From: Bimastos eiseni
Lineage: Eukaryota; Annelida; Clitellata; Crassiclitellata; Lumbricidae
Assembly (NCBI GenBank): GCA_959347315.1
Contig: OY365807.1
Span: 17,317,611-17,381,610, forward strand
Direction of reading: 5' to 3'
DNA length: 64,000 bases
The position numbers and the translations under genes were made by a program. Numbering within the stretch: the stretch's first letter is position 1; each line of letters starts with the position of its first letter. The notes beneath the pieces were generated by a model. That model had not been told where the DNA came from. It was given only the letters and a program-made list of their open reading frames with translations, and ran no database searches. Shown one piece after another: positions 37,246 through 49,468 of this stretch.

Positions 37246-38304
37246 GACTAAGTACATGTTATGCATTCATATATATTTTATATATTTATTATTCTACAGA
37301 CTGTGTATTTGCTTTGTTTTTATTGGGGAAGAAGCAATTTGTTAATCATCTTTCATATCAATATAATTATAACAAGAGAAACAAGATTTGATATCAATGT
37401 ATGTTGACATTGTACACAAAGAGTGTGAGCCAGAGATGTTCTGCCCCTTCCTCTCCCACTCAGAGTAGGGTATGTCCACAAAGTGCTATATAATGAGGTG
37501 CTATACATATTTGATGACAGAGTGATTATCATCATTTACAAAGTGTTTGATATTCATGAAAGCTGGTTTGATCTGGTTTGAAGACTTTTTAAGAACCACT
37601 TGTGTGTTGTGCCAGATGAGGTACATCGGCATCGGGTGTTGCTGGGTAGCTGGGGGGGGGGTGGGGTGAAAAGAGGTGCCATGTGGCACTGTTGCTGCGG
37701 CTGCGGCTGCTGATGGTTCTGTGATGTTTTCTAACAGATGGACGCCGTTTATGAGTTCCCTTATCTAAGCGAAAGCTCGTCAGCTGCCATAGGAACCATC
37801 AAAGGAAAAGCAAATCAATTGTCTGCTCAGCTGTGTCATTGTCTCCTGTTCCCCTCCCCCTCTCTGTCCTCTATCCGCTTCTTCTGTCTGTTTGTATACG
37901 GCTGCATCTGTTCTCCTGTCATTGTTTTGCCTCACCTGTCTGTCAAGTTCGGGCCTTGAACGATATCCGCCTCTGCAACTTTTGTCTTTTGCTTGACCCT
38001 CATTGACCTCATTTGGTGCCTGTGACGCAGCCAACCGAACAGGTGTCTCCAGAGCCAGCCTTCAAGATAGCCAGGTGTTGCTTCGGTTGGCATCAAGGAG
38101 GTATTGATACAGTGTCATAAGTATGGACACGCATCAGCTGTCAGCTGCATGCGTGGGAGTCTGGTGGTTGATCTGTGGTATGATATATGGGTGTAAAAGA
38201 TCAGTGAAGTGATTTGAGACTGAAAGATACTTAAGAGGCATTGTAAAAGGCCAACACTCACACATACAGTCATACATACATTTATACAGATGTGGGTACA
38301 TATA

Positions 38305-39216
38305 CAGGGATGGGCAGTAATTTAATTGAGTAATTGAAATTATATAATTTGAATTGTTAATTTGTAATATGTTTCCCCAAATCAATTACATTCAATTTTT
38401 TTTGTCTGTAATTTATAATTTCAAATTACATTATGAAAACCAAATTACTTTACATTTCTTGATAAATAAAGATGGAAAATGTAAGAATTCCATGGATCAA
38501 AAATCGTCATACTTTGATATCTTAGTAACACTATTACTTATTTTTACAGTTTGATGCTGCCATGCCTTCTTCTGTACCACTTGAGAGACTTCAGTTTTGC
38601 AGAAATGATTGTAAGGCCTAACAGAAGTCGTCTCTTGGATACACTGTTGGAAATAATTATCGCATCACTCTGGCAAATTGTTAAAATCGGTTGAATACAT
38701 TTGAAGTCAGTTTTTTAGTAATGTCACTCATGTTATTATGTAAGATCAGTTATTCACATATTTCCATAAATGTCTATTCAGCTCCATTGGTCGATACAAT
38801 GAAGAAAATAATAATAATCTCATTGGTTTTTACTCATTATATTTATAATTATTCGTTACACCACAGCTATAGCTTTGATCACATGGTGATGCAATAATTA
38901 TTTCCACCAAAGTGCCGTAAATTGTTTGAACAGCTGCTGCTTCTGAAAGATAATTAAGTTAGGGGTTTCTGACAATGTTATGCAAAACGAAAGGAAAATA
39001 GTAAGCATATGTTTCTTGCAGAATCTTGCCTGCATTTGTTGAGTATCGACCCTGACAGTGTTTGTAATTTGTTGTAATTGAAATTACATAACTTGTAATT
39101 AGTAATTTCCTGCAAAACTCGAATGTAATTGCTAATTTGTCATTCAATTACATTTTCACCAGGTATTGGTAATTTGTAATTCTATTACATGTTGGCTTGT
39201 AATTTGCCCATCCCTG
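38305..39216. mobile_element. non-autonomous hAT element with perfect 8-bp target duplication
   Basis: A 912-bp element beginning CAGGGATGGGCAGTAATTT and ending with its near-perfect inverse (GTAATTTGCCCATCCCTG). Both sides carry the identical octamer TACATATA (38297-38304 and 39217-39224), the hallmark of hAT insertion. The subterminal regions are packed with GTAATTG/GAAATTAC motifs in both orientations. No transposase frame is recognisable, so it would depend on a partner. Confidence 0.9.
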
Positions 39217-39355
39217 TACATATATATGTATGTATACAGACATACACACATACATACATTTGCACATGCATACATACATATGCACAACATTGCACATACA
39301 TAAACACATACATACATGCATGCCTACATACATACACACATACTTATATACATAT
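39217..39355. repeat. ACAT/CATA microsatellite
   Basis: Tetranucleotide CATA-type run directly outside the hAT element. The octamer duplicated by the insertion is itself part of this repeat, so the element probably inserted into the microsatellite. Confidence 0.85.
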
Positions 39356-39457
39356 ATCTCTTAATGAAATGTCAAAAAATGTCATTAGTGCATGAGATCT
39401 TGTAACATTTCATTAATTGCTGAATCATTATTTTTAATATAATTAGTGCATGTAGGC

Positions 39458-39461
<4 letters not shown>

Positions 39462-39532
<71 letters not shown>
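39462..39532. repeat. compound (TA)n(GA)n microsatellite
   Basis: About 30 bp of TA units passing directly into about 40 bp of GA units. Confidence 0.95.
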
Positions 39533-39535
<3 letters not shown>

Positions 39536-41379
39536 TGACCTAATTATGTATGCAATTAACATATTTAATGAGCCTCCAGGAAATGTGTTGAAGTTTCTTT
39601 TCCTATAGTAATATTTATCTAACTGCCCCTTGGATGCCGTGACCGTTTGGATCATTTACTGCATGAAGCCTTTTCCATTCTCCTCTCTTCCGTATTCCAT
39701 TCCTTCCTCACTTGCGCTGGTCCATTTGCTGACGTTCCTTTGCTGACGAAGCTGTCTGGGAAGCTGGAAGGATGCACCTATCAATTCATCTTCATGGTCT
39801 CTGGTCCGTTTCCATCAGATTGTTTATTTTGCTGGATCGGGTTTCATGTAGCAACAAAGGTCGTCTTCAGAGGAGAACTCCCAGATACCCGAGAAGTTCT
39901 CCAAACGGACCAAAAGTGCAGTGGCAGCACTCATGTTCCATAGAATTCTTACAGTCCACGAGAATTGGGGGCCAATTTGATTAGGTTACTGCTTGTGTGG
40001 AAGTTTTTGTTAGTGATTCACAAAGTGTTGGCTTTTTGTTTATTTTTGTGTGGGGTGCCAATTATTGCGCTTGAGGAAATATTTTATTTCAAAAGTATCA
40101 TCTAAGTTTTTTATGCTGATTGCATCAAAGGCCATCAAATGTAATCTTAATAAGATTATATTATTAATTGTTTCATGTACATATTTCACAAGGTGCCCAG
40201 TAAGTGGTATTCTCAGAAGTCATTCGGATCAGAGTATGCGACCCCTTTCTTCAACACATTTTGGCACAAAGTCTTTCTGTCTTTACAAGCCTTATTTACT
40301 CCAGGGCTATGAATCCACAGTTCCACACTAACTCTCTTCTACAATGCACAATGCACATCCATTCCAAGCGTTTTTCTTTTTCCACACAAACAACTTGCTA
40401 ATGCTCTTTGTTAACGGAGTATGAAATCGTTACTAAAGACTTCTTTGAAAGATTCCTTAATGTGCATTTAATCATTTAATTAATTCTCTCAAACCAGCCT
40501 TATAGCTGAGCTGTGCCCCTATCTTCAGTTCATGTTTGAAAGGCTTTGAGAGACTTTAACCTTAATCGTACTTCTGATCGGTTTGAATTTTTTCATTGAT
40601 ACCCTCTGTTCGCCCCAAGCATTTATGCTGAGACTTGATTTCTTGACCCGATTTCTTGTTCAACAATCTGAGTAAATATGATTTTTTAAATTGCTCTTTT
40701 TCTGGATACTGTAGTCTATCCTCACCTGACCTAAATTTTGGTCTTTGGGGGATGCGTCAAGCTATTTCATCTGACCCAGTTTTTATTTACCCTCGTATGT
40801 TCATGCATGTGCATTCGTGTTACATATACACTACACTCGTAAATACGTAAATAGCATACTGTTGACAAAAGAGTCTGTAATCTTTTCCTTTGTCTATTAA
40901 CAAAAGAATTTCGTCCATCACAATTCAGTGTGATCCATATCAGTGTGAGGATGTTACCAGATTACTATCATAAATAAAATCATAAGTTGGCTAGATGACT
41001 TCATTTGCATATGGATAGATCTATGAGAGTGCCTGTCACAGGAAACATTAATCTATTCAGATGTAATATAGATCTAGGAGTCTAGTAGTGGCTTTGATAA
41101 CAATTTATAAATTTCTCAATTTGGTTTGGGTTCAGTTTTTTTAAATATTGCAATTAGTTTTTAATGTATTCGTTATGCTTTAAGTTACTAGTTAGTAGTC
41201 CGGATGTCTGCTGTTTGGTTTTATGTACTATGGTAGTAGTACCATAGTATATAAAACCTGCCACAGAGAAAGCATTCGTGATGGAGTGTTGTGCGACTTC
41301 ATTTTCTCAGCCTAGTCGTCTACCCCACCGTCTGATCTTCCTACAGTGTATAAGGTCCGTCTGCACTCATTATGTTGAG

Positions 41380-41510
41380 TTTGCTTGGGTTGCAGATGGA
41401 GAAGAAATGTCCATACAAATGTCTGCCCTGTTGGGAATTTGAACCCGACCTCTCTGGATTGACAGTTCATCACGCTAGCCACCAGACTATTGCACACCCT
41501 CTTCGCTGTA
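41380..41510 (-). mobile_element. tRNA-derived SINE fragment
   Basis: On the minus strand TCTGGTGGCTAGC (41474-41486) serves as an A box and GGTTCAAATTCC (41434-41445) as a B box, about 40 bp apart, as in a tRNA gene. The stems are not conserved. The sequence continuing to about 41380 (TTGCAGATGGAGAAG on the plus strand) is probably the body. Confidence 0.55.
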
Positions 41511-42079
41511 ACATTAATTTATGTAAAAATTCAGATTCTGTTTTATGTATTCAGCTGTGTTCCTAATTAAAATGTCCGTTGTTCTGTAAACGATGACTCA
41601 CATGGAGTTAGGCAGCGTACCGAAGCGTAGTATGTCTTCAAAAACAAGGCAATGAAAATGTCCAATATTTGCCCAACAGGTTCACGAGTTATTCGTCGTC
41701 GGCAGATTTTGCGATGGAAACATCAATAACAAATGGATAGTGCGCGACCTGACTGCAGCGCGACGCCGCTGCTTCCGCCATTTGTAATACTTATACGTCA
41801 TCATATTATGTACTCTAGTCTATAGATAGAAATCAATGGTTGATATTATATGTATGTAAGACATCGGCGCTTTTTCAAAGGCGGGACTTCAAATATGAGG
41901 CATGGTTTTTATAAGAACAGGTGTGTCCCTCAGAGTCGGTACTAGTGCGTGTATTGTCTATACATTATGAGTAAGAAATAACGCCAAACTGTCAGCAATG
42001 CTAAAAGAAATGTTCAGAGAGCGAAAAATAAGATCCTCGATGAAAACAATATTTCTATATTTACTTTCTGTATTCTATA

Positions 42080-42600
42080 TGCTGTGTGTGTGTTATAGAC
42101 TCCATCACACTCTGTTCTCAACATCACAGATCATAGATTCATTACCTCATCATGGCCGACATCAGAATCTCTTTGCTCTAATCGTCTTCCCACTCATTCT
42201 TTCCGTCTGACCGGCTCCAATGACCATCAGTCATTCATCAAAGATATTCTCGGCTCCCAACGTATTCTCAACCCTCCCTCTTCCCTTGATGACCTCTTGT
42301 TTGTCTAGGGCTCAACACTTTCAGATCTCCTTGACGTTCGTGCCCCACTTATCACCAAACACAGTTAGCACACTTGCAACCTCTGGTGCACCTCGTATGC
42401 CTTCAAGTTTGTAAAACTTTTTGTAGGCACTCGAGCACATTTTCCAGCGCACTATCAGTCTCACATCTTGAGCACAAGCCCTCATCAAACTAATATCAGC
42501 CAACAACAGTTATCACAAATTCATCATAGCTGCAAAATTACTACTATTCACTCTACCATTCCAGCTCCTGCAACCATCGACATCTCTGAAAAGCTGCCAG
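42080..42600 (+). mobile_element. L2/CR1-like LINE relic (endonuclease-RT linker region)
   Basis: STLSDLLDVRAPLITK is encoded at 42312-42359. It matches the linker of L2/CR1-clade polyproteins (typically STLSDLLDKHAPLKTK), preceded in another frame by NPPSSLDDLL. Upstream and downstream parts are frameshifted and end in stops. The borders are approximate. Confidence 0.65.
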
Positions 42601-43499
42601 CTCTCCTCATGGCAATCTTGCTTCTCGTTGCCCTGCTTCACTCCATTGCCCTCCAACCCTTATACCTTCTGTTCATTATCTCGAACAAAATAGCATCCCT
42701 TCAATTTACATTGCAACAGTCTCTTTTATGATTCACACTACTCCAGCACCGATTGACTCATTCCTCCTAAATATTTTTTTTTGAATTAACATTTAACAAC
42801 ATATTTTATCATCTTCCTAATTACGATATAAGACTTACATAAATATGATATAACGACGAAGGGTCTATGGCTATAATTTAGTTTTGTTTAACTTTTTTAC
42901 ATGATTGCATCGATTCTCGTCATTATTCAAAGTTTACCACATTATTATGATGATAATGCGTGAGGCATTGTGGGGTTATAGATTCAGCTAAGCGCCATAA
43001 GGTAGGAGTTCGACGTAATCGAGAACAGCTAAATCCTTCATTTGACCACACCATCCCATTCCTTCACCCATAGTCCCATGTTCTCGTAGACTCTACCTAA
43101 TATGGCAATTGTAGAAAATAATCTGAGGGCGGCATTTTATAAACACAGTCCCGGGCGGCACTTTCTCGGTACGCCACTGACACCAGCATACGGCGTCGGC
43201 ATAATAATCTACGCGTACCGCAGTACGCTATAGGGAAAAAACGTACAATAGGTCGTATGCGTAAATACGATTGTACATTTAGGTAAGGGTTAATGTTTCC
43301 GTCGTCATTAAATTAAATCGAGCTACAGAAAATTCTATTTAGGCAATAATTCTTTTCATCAATTCAGCATTTATTCAACGCCTTTTCCTTCGTGTTAAAA
43401 GCGTTGACGTTGGACACTCGACACACTAGTGTCTGTTATTAGCAGATAATGTGCTTTTAAGAAGCTCAGTGACGAAATCATGCCGTTCACTCATGCACG

Positions 43500-43620
43500 A
43501 AATGAAATTCGCCCACGGCGTCGGCTGCTATCAGTCGTGTTGCCGTGGCAACTGAGAGCCCCTTCCGATCGTTGCTTAGCAACAGTCTAGGTTACTCATT
43601 GGCCGCCGTTGTCCGTCTGC
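43500..43620. promoter_or_regulatory. candidate enhancer with two X-box (RFX) palindromes
   Basis: GTTGCCGTGGCAAC (43539-43552) fits the RFX X-box consensus GTNRCCNNRGYAAC at every position. GTTGCTTAGCAAC (43571-43583) is a second palindrome with the same half-sites and one base less spacing. An inverted CCAAT box (ATTGG, 43598-43602) follows. RFX factors drive ciliary and sensory-neuron genes. Function here is inferred only from motif quality and clustering. Confidence 0.4.
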
Positions 43621-43983
43621 ATCGAATGATTCATCCTAGCGCCTCTACAGTCGATTTGTCTTATAGTCTGATGTCTTGGTGTGATAGGTCGTAGAGACCA
43701 TTAGTTCTGGAGCACCAGATTGGCTGAATGGTTACCTAGTATGTTCCGCTTATAGAGTCTGATCAATTATTCAACTTGTCCCTCAAAACTATCGACGTTA
43801 TGTTCGCGTCTGATAACAATAACTCACACGGATTGAAGCGATGAATATTGTTGTGTTGGTTCCTCTTGAAACCGATGAGCGCGCAATCTGTCCTTGCTCG
43901 TCATATTCGTTTTATGACCAGAAAATATGCTTCAGTTGATTTGCTATTGACCCTATATAGATTCTCTTGTTAGATCATCACTG

Positions 43984-44122
43984 TACTGATGATGATGATG
44001 ATGACGACGACGGTGATGGTGATGATGATGGTGGTGATGATGGTGGTGACGATGATGATGATGATAGTTTGGTGGTGGTGATGATGATGATGACAATGAT
44101 GATGATGATGATGATAATAACA
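43984..44122. repeat. (GAT)n/(GGT) trinucleotide tract
   Basis: GATGATGAT with GAC and GGT variants; the Asp-rich frame across it is compositional. Confidence 0.9.
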
Positions 44123-46109
44123 GAAGGTTTTTTGATTCGAATAGATATTGAAATTATCAGAAAGTTTTGTCGTGGTTGCTGCCTTGTGAATATTTAAACC
44201 CGGATGCGATATAAGTAACTAATTAATAATTTAATAATAAGAATATCCACATCAACGTCGGGCATTAGGCTCACATGAGTGTAGCAAGACATTTATGTCT
44301 GACCCTTATAGGGTAGCCTACATTAGTATCGGCTGTTGGGAGATATTGCTTTTAAAAGAATGTTTATCTGGTTACTGGTTACTTACTTGCTTTCTGGTTA
44401 CTGTCTAACACACACTTGTTTAGATCTGTTAGATAGTCATACAGGTACAGTGCATTTGTAAAGTACTTAAAATGCACTGCAGCGATAAGTGTGCTGGTGT
44501 ATATACATTAATGTCTGCTATCCAGTATCCAGACATTATATCCCTACTTGTTTACAAGCCACATAGCCTCCAGATTTCCAGGTGGTCCAGAACTCCATAT
44601 CGTATCTTACTCCCAACTCGCAACTCGAATTGCATCTCGTGCGTCCAATACTGATTAGACGGCACTGGCTTAGACATACTTTAACTCCTTTCTCGTTAAT
44701 TGACCAGTGGTCAGTGTCCATCCAGCTCAACTGACCATTGGTCAGTCATCTCTTTCAGCTATTCACCATGTCGAGTTTTGTCCACGTCAACTGCAGTACT
44801 TCGGCCGGCAGACGCTTCAATGTTAAATTCATTTTGCCACTTGGAAAATATGTTCGGAGAATCGATGAAGGGGTGGATTATGCAAAGGACGTGGAGAAAT
44901 TGCATTCCGAACGGAGACCATTTGTCAATGACTGGGCGGACAGTCTTCCTTGGTCAATGGTCATCTGCATAATATCGATCGACTATGAATGTCGTCTTTT
45001 TTGGGTGTTTTCGTGTAGCCTACAGTTCGAGAAAAGGAGATGAATACTGCGTCCTAAGTGTTGGTCAGTGAATCAGTGATGAGATCAGAATGTCTTAGAA
45101 TAACCCAAGGGCATGTAGGCTAGATGTATTATAAACCTAGCGTTCCTTAGAATGTCATTAATAAGTCATTGACATTTCGTCTTCAAATGCCCGTAAGTGC
45201 CATTAAGTGATCTAAATGTTGTCGTCTGATGTGCGTGTATTCTTAAGCAAAGGCTTCTGTTTCTTATTCTAATGCCCGCCTGCCGGGTTTTAGTGTTTTT
45301 TGGTTGGGAGTGGGAGTTTTGTCAGTAAAATATAAAAGAATTTACCATTATTCGTTCATGTTGTTCTGTGGTTTTTGCCATTCGTATACTCAAAGAGATC
45401 ATAGAATTACTGAAGGCTCTCACTTCCAGAAAAAACTCTGGAAGGTGTGGGTCACTGTCATCATTTTTAGTCGGACTTGGAGGGAAAAATCTGTCAAGTC
45501 TTTGTCGTGTTTGAAATAAGTCTCATTTTCCTTTTCCTACTCTTAGAACTGAAGGGTACCGTACGGTACTGCATCCCCACACTGTTCATAGGCCTACTAA
45601 GAAGGAACTTTTCTGGGTGGAAGGCATTCATTAGCCTCTTAAGTTTCAAAACAATTACCAAACATCACCATCATTGTGATGAACATCATCTTAATTGCTA
45701 CAATTATTATTATTATTATTATTATAGTGTTGTAGTAAAGTACGTAGCCTATAGTAGGCCTTGTCGCCTTAGTACTGTTGGTAATAATGACTGCCTTACC
45801 CATGACAATCTGTACTTGGTGCAATCTACAAAGCATTGATTTGATAAGTAGTTGCCGACTTTGTTCGGTTTATCATAGGAAGTCTTGTGACTTTGAGGTT
45901 TTTTGGGACGTATTAAAAATAAAGCCCGCTTGCAGCATTCGGGGTGATTGTAGTTTTAAAAATATGAGGCCCTTGGCAACATATGACCAATGGCCCTGAG
46001 CCGTATTTTTATTAGTTTATGCGTAAATCCGGAACTTGATGAATTGGTCTGTATGGTTGAAAGCATTTGTGTCCTGCTGTGAGGTGAAGTTACCATATAA
46101 TATGATACG

Positions 46110-46360
46110 TCGGGGTACATGCGGGACGTCCTTCACTGGCTCCCTTACCCGCAGCGCATTAACTACGAGGTCTCTGCTCAGGCCCGGAGCTGCGCTGAGG
46201 GATTGGCAGTTGGTACCTCCCTATCTTCGGGAAGTCTGTTGCCCCGCTGTTGCTATTCAGCGTCGTAGTTCCCTGCTCTCTGCTTCATCTGTTCCCCATT
46301 CGCGGACTCTAACCCAACAGCGTCACGCCTTCTTTCGTATTCGTAATCTCTAAACTTCTA
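46110..46360 (+). mobile_element. L2/CR1-like LINE relic (RT C-terminal region)
   Basis: DVLHWLPYPQRINYEV at about 46125-46172 matches the LHWLP..QRI.YK. motif near the end of L2/CR1-clade reverse transcriptases. In a shifted frame PPYLREVCCPAV and RRSSLLSAS (about 46216-46290) match the following PPYLRELC.PV...R.LRSAS segment. It is disrupted by at least one frameshift and truncated at both ends. Confidence 0.75.
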
Positions 46361-47036
46361 AAGCGCCACTCGAAAGCCAAGCGCAGGACACAAGCTTATT
46401 CACGATCGCCTCTATACTTGAACAAGAATTCTTTCATCAATCCAGCTTCAACTTTATAAAGAATTGTTCATTAATCCTCCGCTTCTACCTATGCAGTATT
46501 CTTCCCATTAATCCAGCTTGTATTTTAACTAGAATTCTTTTTAAATCCATCTACTACTAAACGGGAATTATTTCGTCAATCAATTTCTGCTTAGGAATAT
46601 TCTTTGTATCAATTTAGCTTCTATTTAACAATAATTCCTTCATCAATGCCATTTCTATTTAAGTAGAGAATGTACTTAATTAATTCAGCATGTCACAGAT
46701 TAATCCAACATCTATTCCAGCAAACATCATCTTCATCAGTACAACATGAGTTTGAGAAAAATTATTTTCATTATTGCAAAGTCTATTTTCAAGCAAAGAA
46801 CGTCCTTACCTAATCCAACTCTATTCAATCAAGAATGAGGTTATTTCACTTCTTTTTACCAAATACAACGGGCGAATAGCAGCCTTTTGGTCGTGAATCT
46901 TTGTCCATGAACCTGTTTTCGTAAATCATCAACAATCATTTGTCAACTATTTGTCAGTGAACCATTTGTCCCTGAACCATTTGACTTGACACAGCAGAAT
47001 ATACGTCCACAATTTTGAGATGACTAAAATTGGATT

Positions 47037-48117
47037 CAGGGTTGATAAAAATCACGATTTTTTTCAAAAAATCAAAAAATCGGATTTATTTGATGTAAAT
47101 CGGATTTTTTTATTTAAATCGGATTTTTTATTTTAATCGGATTTTTTTATATTAATCCGAGTGCTGTATTGTAAGCGCTACATTTTGTGTGGACATCAGA
47201 ATTGCTTAAAAATTATTTCGTTTGTCAAATGATTACTACTAAAACTTAACATATTATCATAGCCACAGTTACACACTTGTTTTATTGCAAATTAAAAGTT
47301 GTTTGAGGTACATTGAGCATCTTAATTCCATGCAGATTTTCAGATATTGATAAAATGTCACTTAATTATGTGTTACTGGTACCACAAATCTTATTTATTA
47401 ATATTTATTGTCTTATTAATCTATTTTCAATATCTTTTCTCTTGTAAATAGTTCACTGTCTCTAGTTCTCTTGAAGTCTCTTCATTCAATGTTTTCATTG
47501 TCCAGTTGTCTCAGTCTCTTATTTAGCAATATAATTTAGTAGTAACAGCACCAGCTTCCCAGCCTTTTCAATTCCAAGACGATTTGAATGAATGTGTCCA
47601 AACAATGAGAAAACTCTTTCAATATCTGCTGATTATTATACTAATGTGGATGGAGTCAGTGGACACTTGGTTTAATAACTAAACCAAGTGTCCACTGACT
47701 CCACTTGATGTAGCATGGATCTAACTTTCACCTAGCAGTGCTGTTCTGATGCATCATCAGTCCTGGAATTTGTTTCAAGTATTATTTCACACAATTATGG
47801 CCCCAAAAGTTTCATCGTTCTTTCTTTCTTGAATCTTGATTCAAACTTAAAACATTTCAAAACATAGAGGACACATTTCTGTTCAATTTCCAGTGTATAT
47901 CACTTATTGAATATTTAAATAATACAGTGAAAATTTTAGTACAATGATTGATAATTGGTTTCAAATTACTGAAAGATAGTTTGAAAGTTGTTGCTGTTTT
48001 ATCAATTCAATTTATTAATAATGAAGAATAATCGTTTGACTAATCATGATATTTGTGATTTAAATCATGATTTAAATCCATGATTTAGATCGTTCGATTT
48101 AAATCATATCCACCCTT
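47037..48117 (-). mobile_element. hAT-family transposon relic, copy A
   Basis: The 1081-bp element starts CAGGGTTGATAAAAATC and ends in sequence whose inverse reads AAGGGTGGATATGATTTAAA, so the ends are similar inverted repeats rich in GATTTAAATC. Flanking octamers ATTGGATT and ATTGCCAT match at 5 of 8 positions (old). The minus strand encodes a hAT dimerisation remnant (47519-47632). A second copy with the same organisation lies at 58349-59477. The right end of this copy is only 69 bp before the Robo Ig1 exon, so it has moved into the immediate acceptor region of that exon without touching it. Confidence 0.88.
47519..47632 (-). pseudogene. hAT transposase C-terminal dimerisation fragment (copy A)
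   Basis: The minus-strand frame reads SADIERVFSLFGHIHS then NRLGIEKAGKLV and ends LNYIAK-stop. This is the conserved C-terminal hAT dimerisation block, which in active elements reads S..ERVFS..G.IH...RNRL..EKA.KLV. Upstream of it the reading frame is lost, and the catalytic parts are missing from this 1.1-kb element. Confidence 0.85.
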
Positions 48118-48186
48118 ATTGCCATGAATTTCCTAGATAAATGTATAACCATTGCTCAAGATAGATTTTTGTATCTTCATGTACAG

Positions 48187-48519
48187 ATTCTGTAGCTAAT
48201 TCGGCTGTTACCAATCCACGCATCATTGAACACCCGGAGAACCAGTATGTGGCGCGAAATGAGCCTGCAACCTTGAACTGCAAGGCCGAGGGAGATCCAC
48301 CTCCTATCATATCCTGGTATCGCGATGGTCAGCCCGTGGTAACTGCAAACGAGAATCCCTCGTCACACCGGATGCTTCTGCCGAGTGGTCAGTTATTCTT
48401 CCTGCGGATCATCACGAACAAGAACACAAAACCGGACCTTGGAGTGTACTACTGCAATGCGACGAACCCAGAAACGAAGTTCAGTGTCGTCAGCCAGAGT
48501 GCAACTCTTGAACTCTCAG
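48187..48519 (+). CDS. robo: Robo receptor, Ig1 exon
   Basis: Ig1 of Robo is the main contact for the second LRR domain of Slit on the cell surface. The exon (333 bp, phase 1 at both ends) reads NPRIIEHPENQYVARNEPA, then LNCKAEGDPPP, ISWYRDG and later SHRMLLPSGQLFFLRI and GVYYCNATN. The Ig cysteines are at 48279 and 48453, and the core Trp is at 48315. The segment RMLLPSG.LFFLRI is almost invariant in Robo Ig1 across animals, which makes the assignment to Robo, and not to another Ig receptor, firm. The acceptor is TTCATGTACAG and the donor CAG|GTCAGT. Being symmetric, the exon can be skipped without breaking the frame. Confidence 0.93.
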
Positions 48520-49062
48520 GTCAGTGCATAAGTCACTGAAATCAGTTCATGAATCAATGATTTAAGGTACAATCAGACTAAAAGGTCCATCCAGCACATG
48601 CTTAAAGTCAATATAGGCCTAATTGTACCTTTATCTGTCACAAGCCTTGAATACTAATAGTTAGAGACTACGAAATGGATACAATTTTCTCGAGACCAAC
48701 AGCAGACTCGTATGCCTCAAAATTTAATATTATTCCCCATTAGTCTCAAGTATTGAATAATAAAATTATAAAAAATACACATACGAGGTGAAGCCTACAC
48801 ATTTGTTTACCCTCTGTTTAAAAATCCGTTTAGAACAAGGGCCTGAGCATGCAGGATCATTCTAATTGAGTGCAACCGTGACCATGGCAACCCAACTGCA
48901 GGGCAAATTATGGACCATTAGAAGATGAACGGCTGAGTAGGCGCCTGCTGGTGGCGTGATATTACACCGACGGTCCCAGCACTAAAGGCTCAATTTGTCT
49001 TAGTCCAGCTGCTCCAGGCAACTTCATATAAACAAAACTAAGGGGCAGTGTAAGGTTATTAA

Positions 49063-49468
49063 TAGGGATGAACCGAAACTCGGCTTGAAACTCGGCTCGG
49101 CCGTTCTTGATGGTAGGCCTACTCGGCATAAACTCAGACTCAGACAACAATGGGTCCGAATTTTAATAAAAATTGGCTTTCCGATTTTCTTTTTTTTAAA
49201 CGAAAATCGGATTGTTTTATTAGCAAAACAACAATCGACCTAACTAAAAATACAAAATTAATACAGTTACTATTAGTGCTTTTTAGTTACTACTTCCTAG
49301 TGTAAACTGAGACAAAGCAAAAAATGCATACAAATTGTGCAAATTTTTAAACTAAAAATCAAGAGAATGAGGCTTTCTTTAAATAGTTGAAACTCGGCTT
49401 GGACTCGGTGCAATTCAACTCGGTACTCATAATATATTAGCAAGATATTGACACTCTGTTCATCTCTA
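49063..49468. mobile_element. short hAT-like MITE
   Basis: The 406-bp block begins TAGGGATGAACCG and ends with the inverse of TAGAGATGAACAG. Flanking octamers are GTTATTAA (49055-49062) and GTTACTAA (49469-49476), 7 of 8 identical. Inside, AAACTCGGCTTG recurs at both ends (about 49076-49100 and 49389-49402). Non-coding. Confidence 0.75.

Larger units (their letters stand above)
34472..48186 (+). other. Robo intron 1 (13.7 kb)
   Basis: Donor GTAAGC after 34471, acceptor TTCATGTACAG ending 48186. Long first introns are usual in Robo genes. Nested features are listed separately. Parts with no recognisable feature: 35870-37190, 37245-38300, 39535-41370, 42740-43500, 44125-46110 and 46365-47030. 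Confidence 0.65.

Noticed and set aside
39647..39943. 98-codon frame in Robo intron 1 as an alternative exon
   Set aside because: No signal peptide, no Ig pattern, and no fitting phase at a splice site that I could see.
43705..43745. tRNA A-box-like TGGCTGAATGGTTA
   Set aside because: No B box at the right distance and no stems. At most a truncated SINE head.
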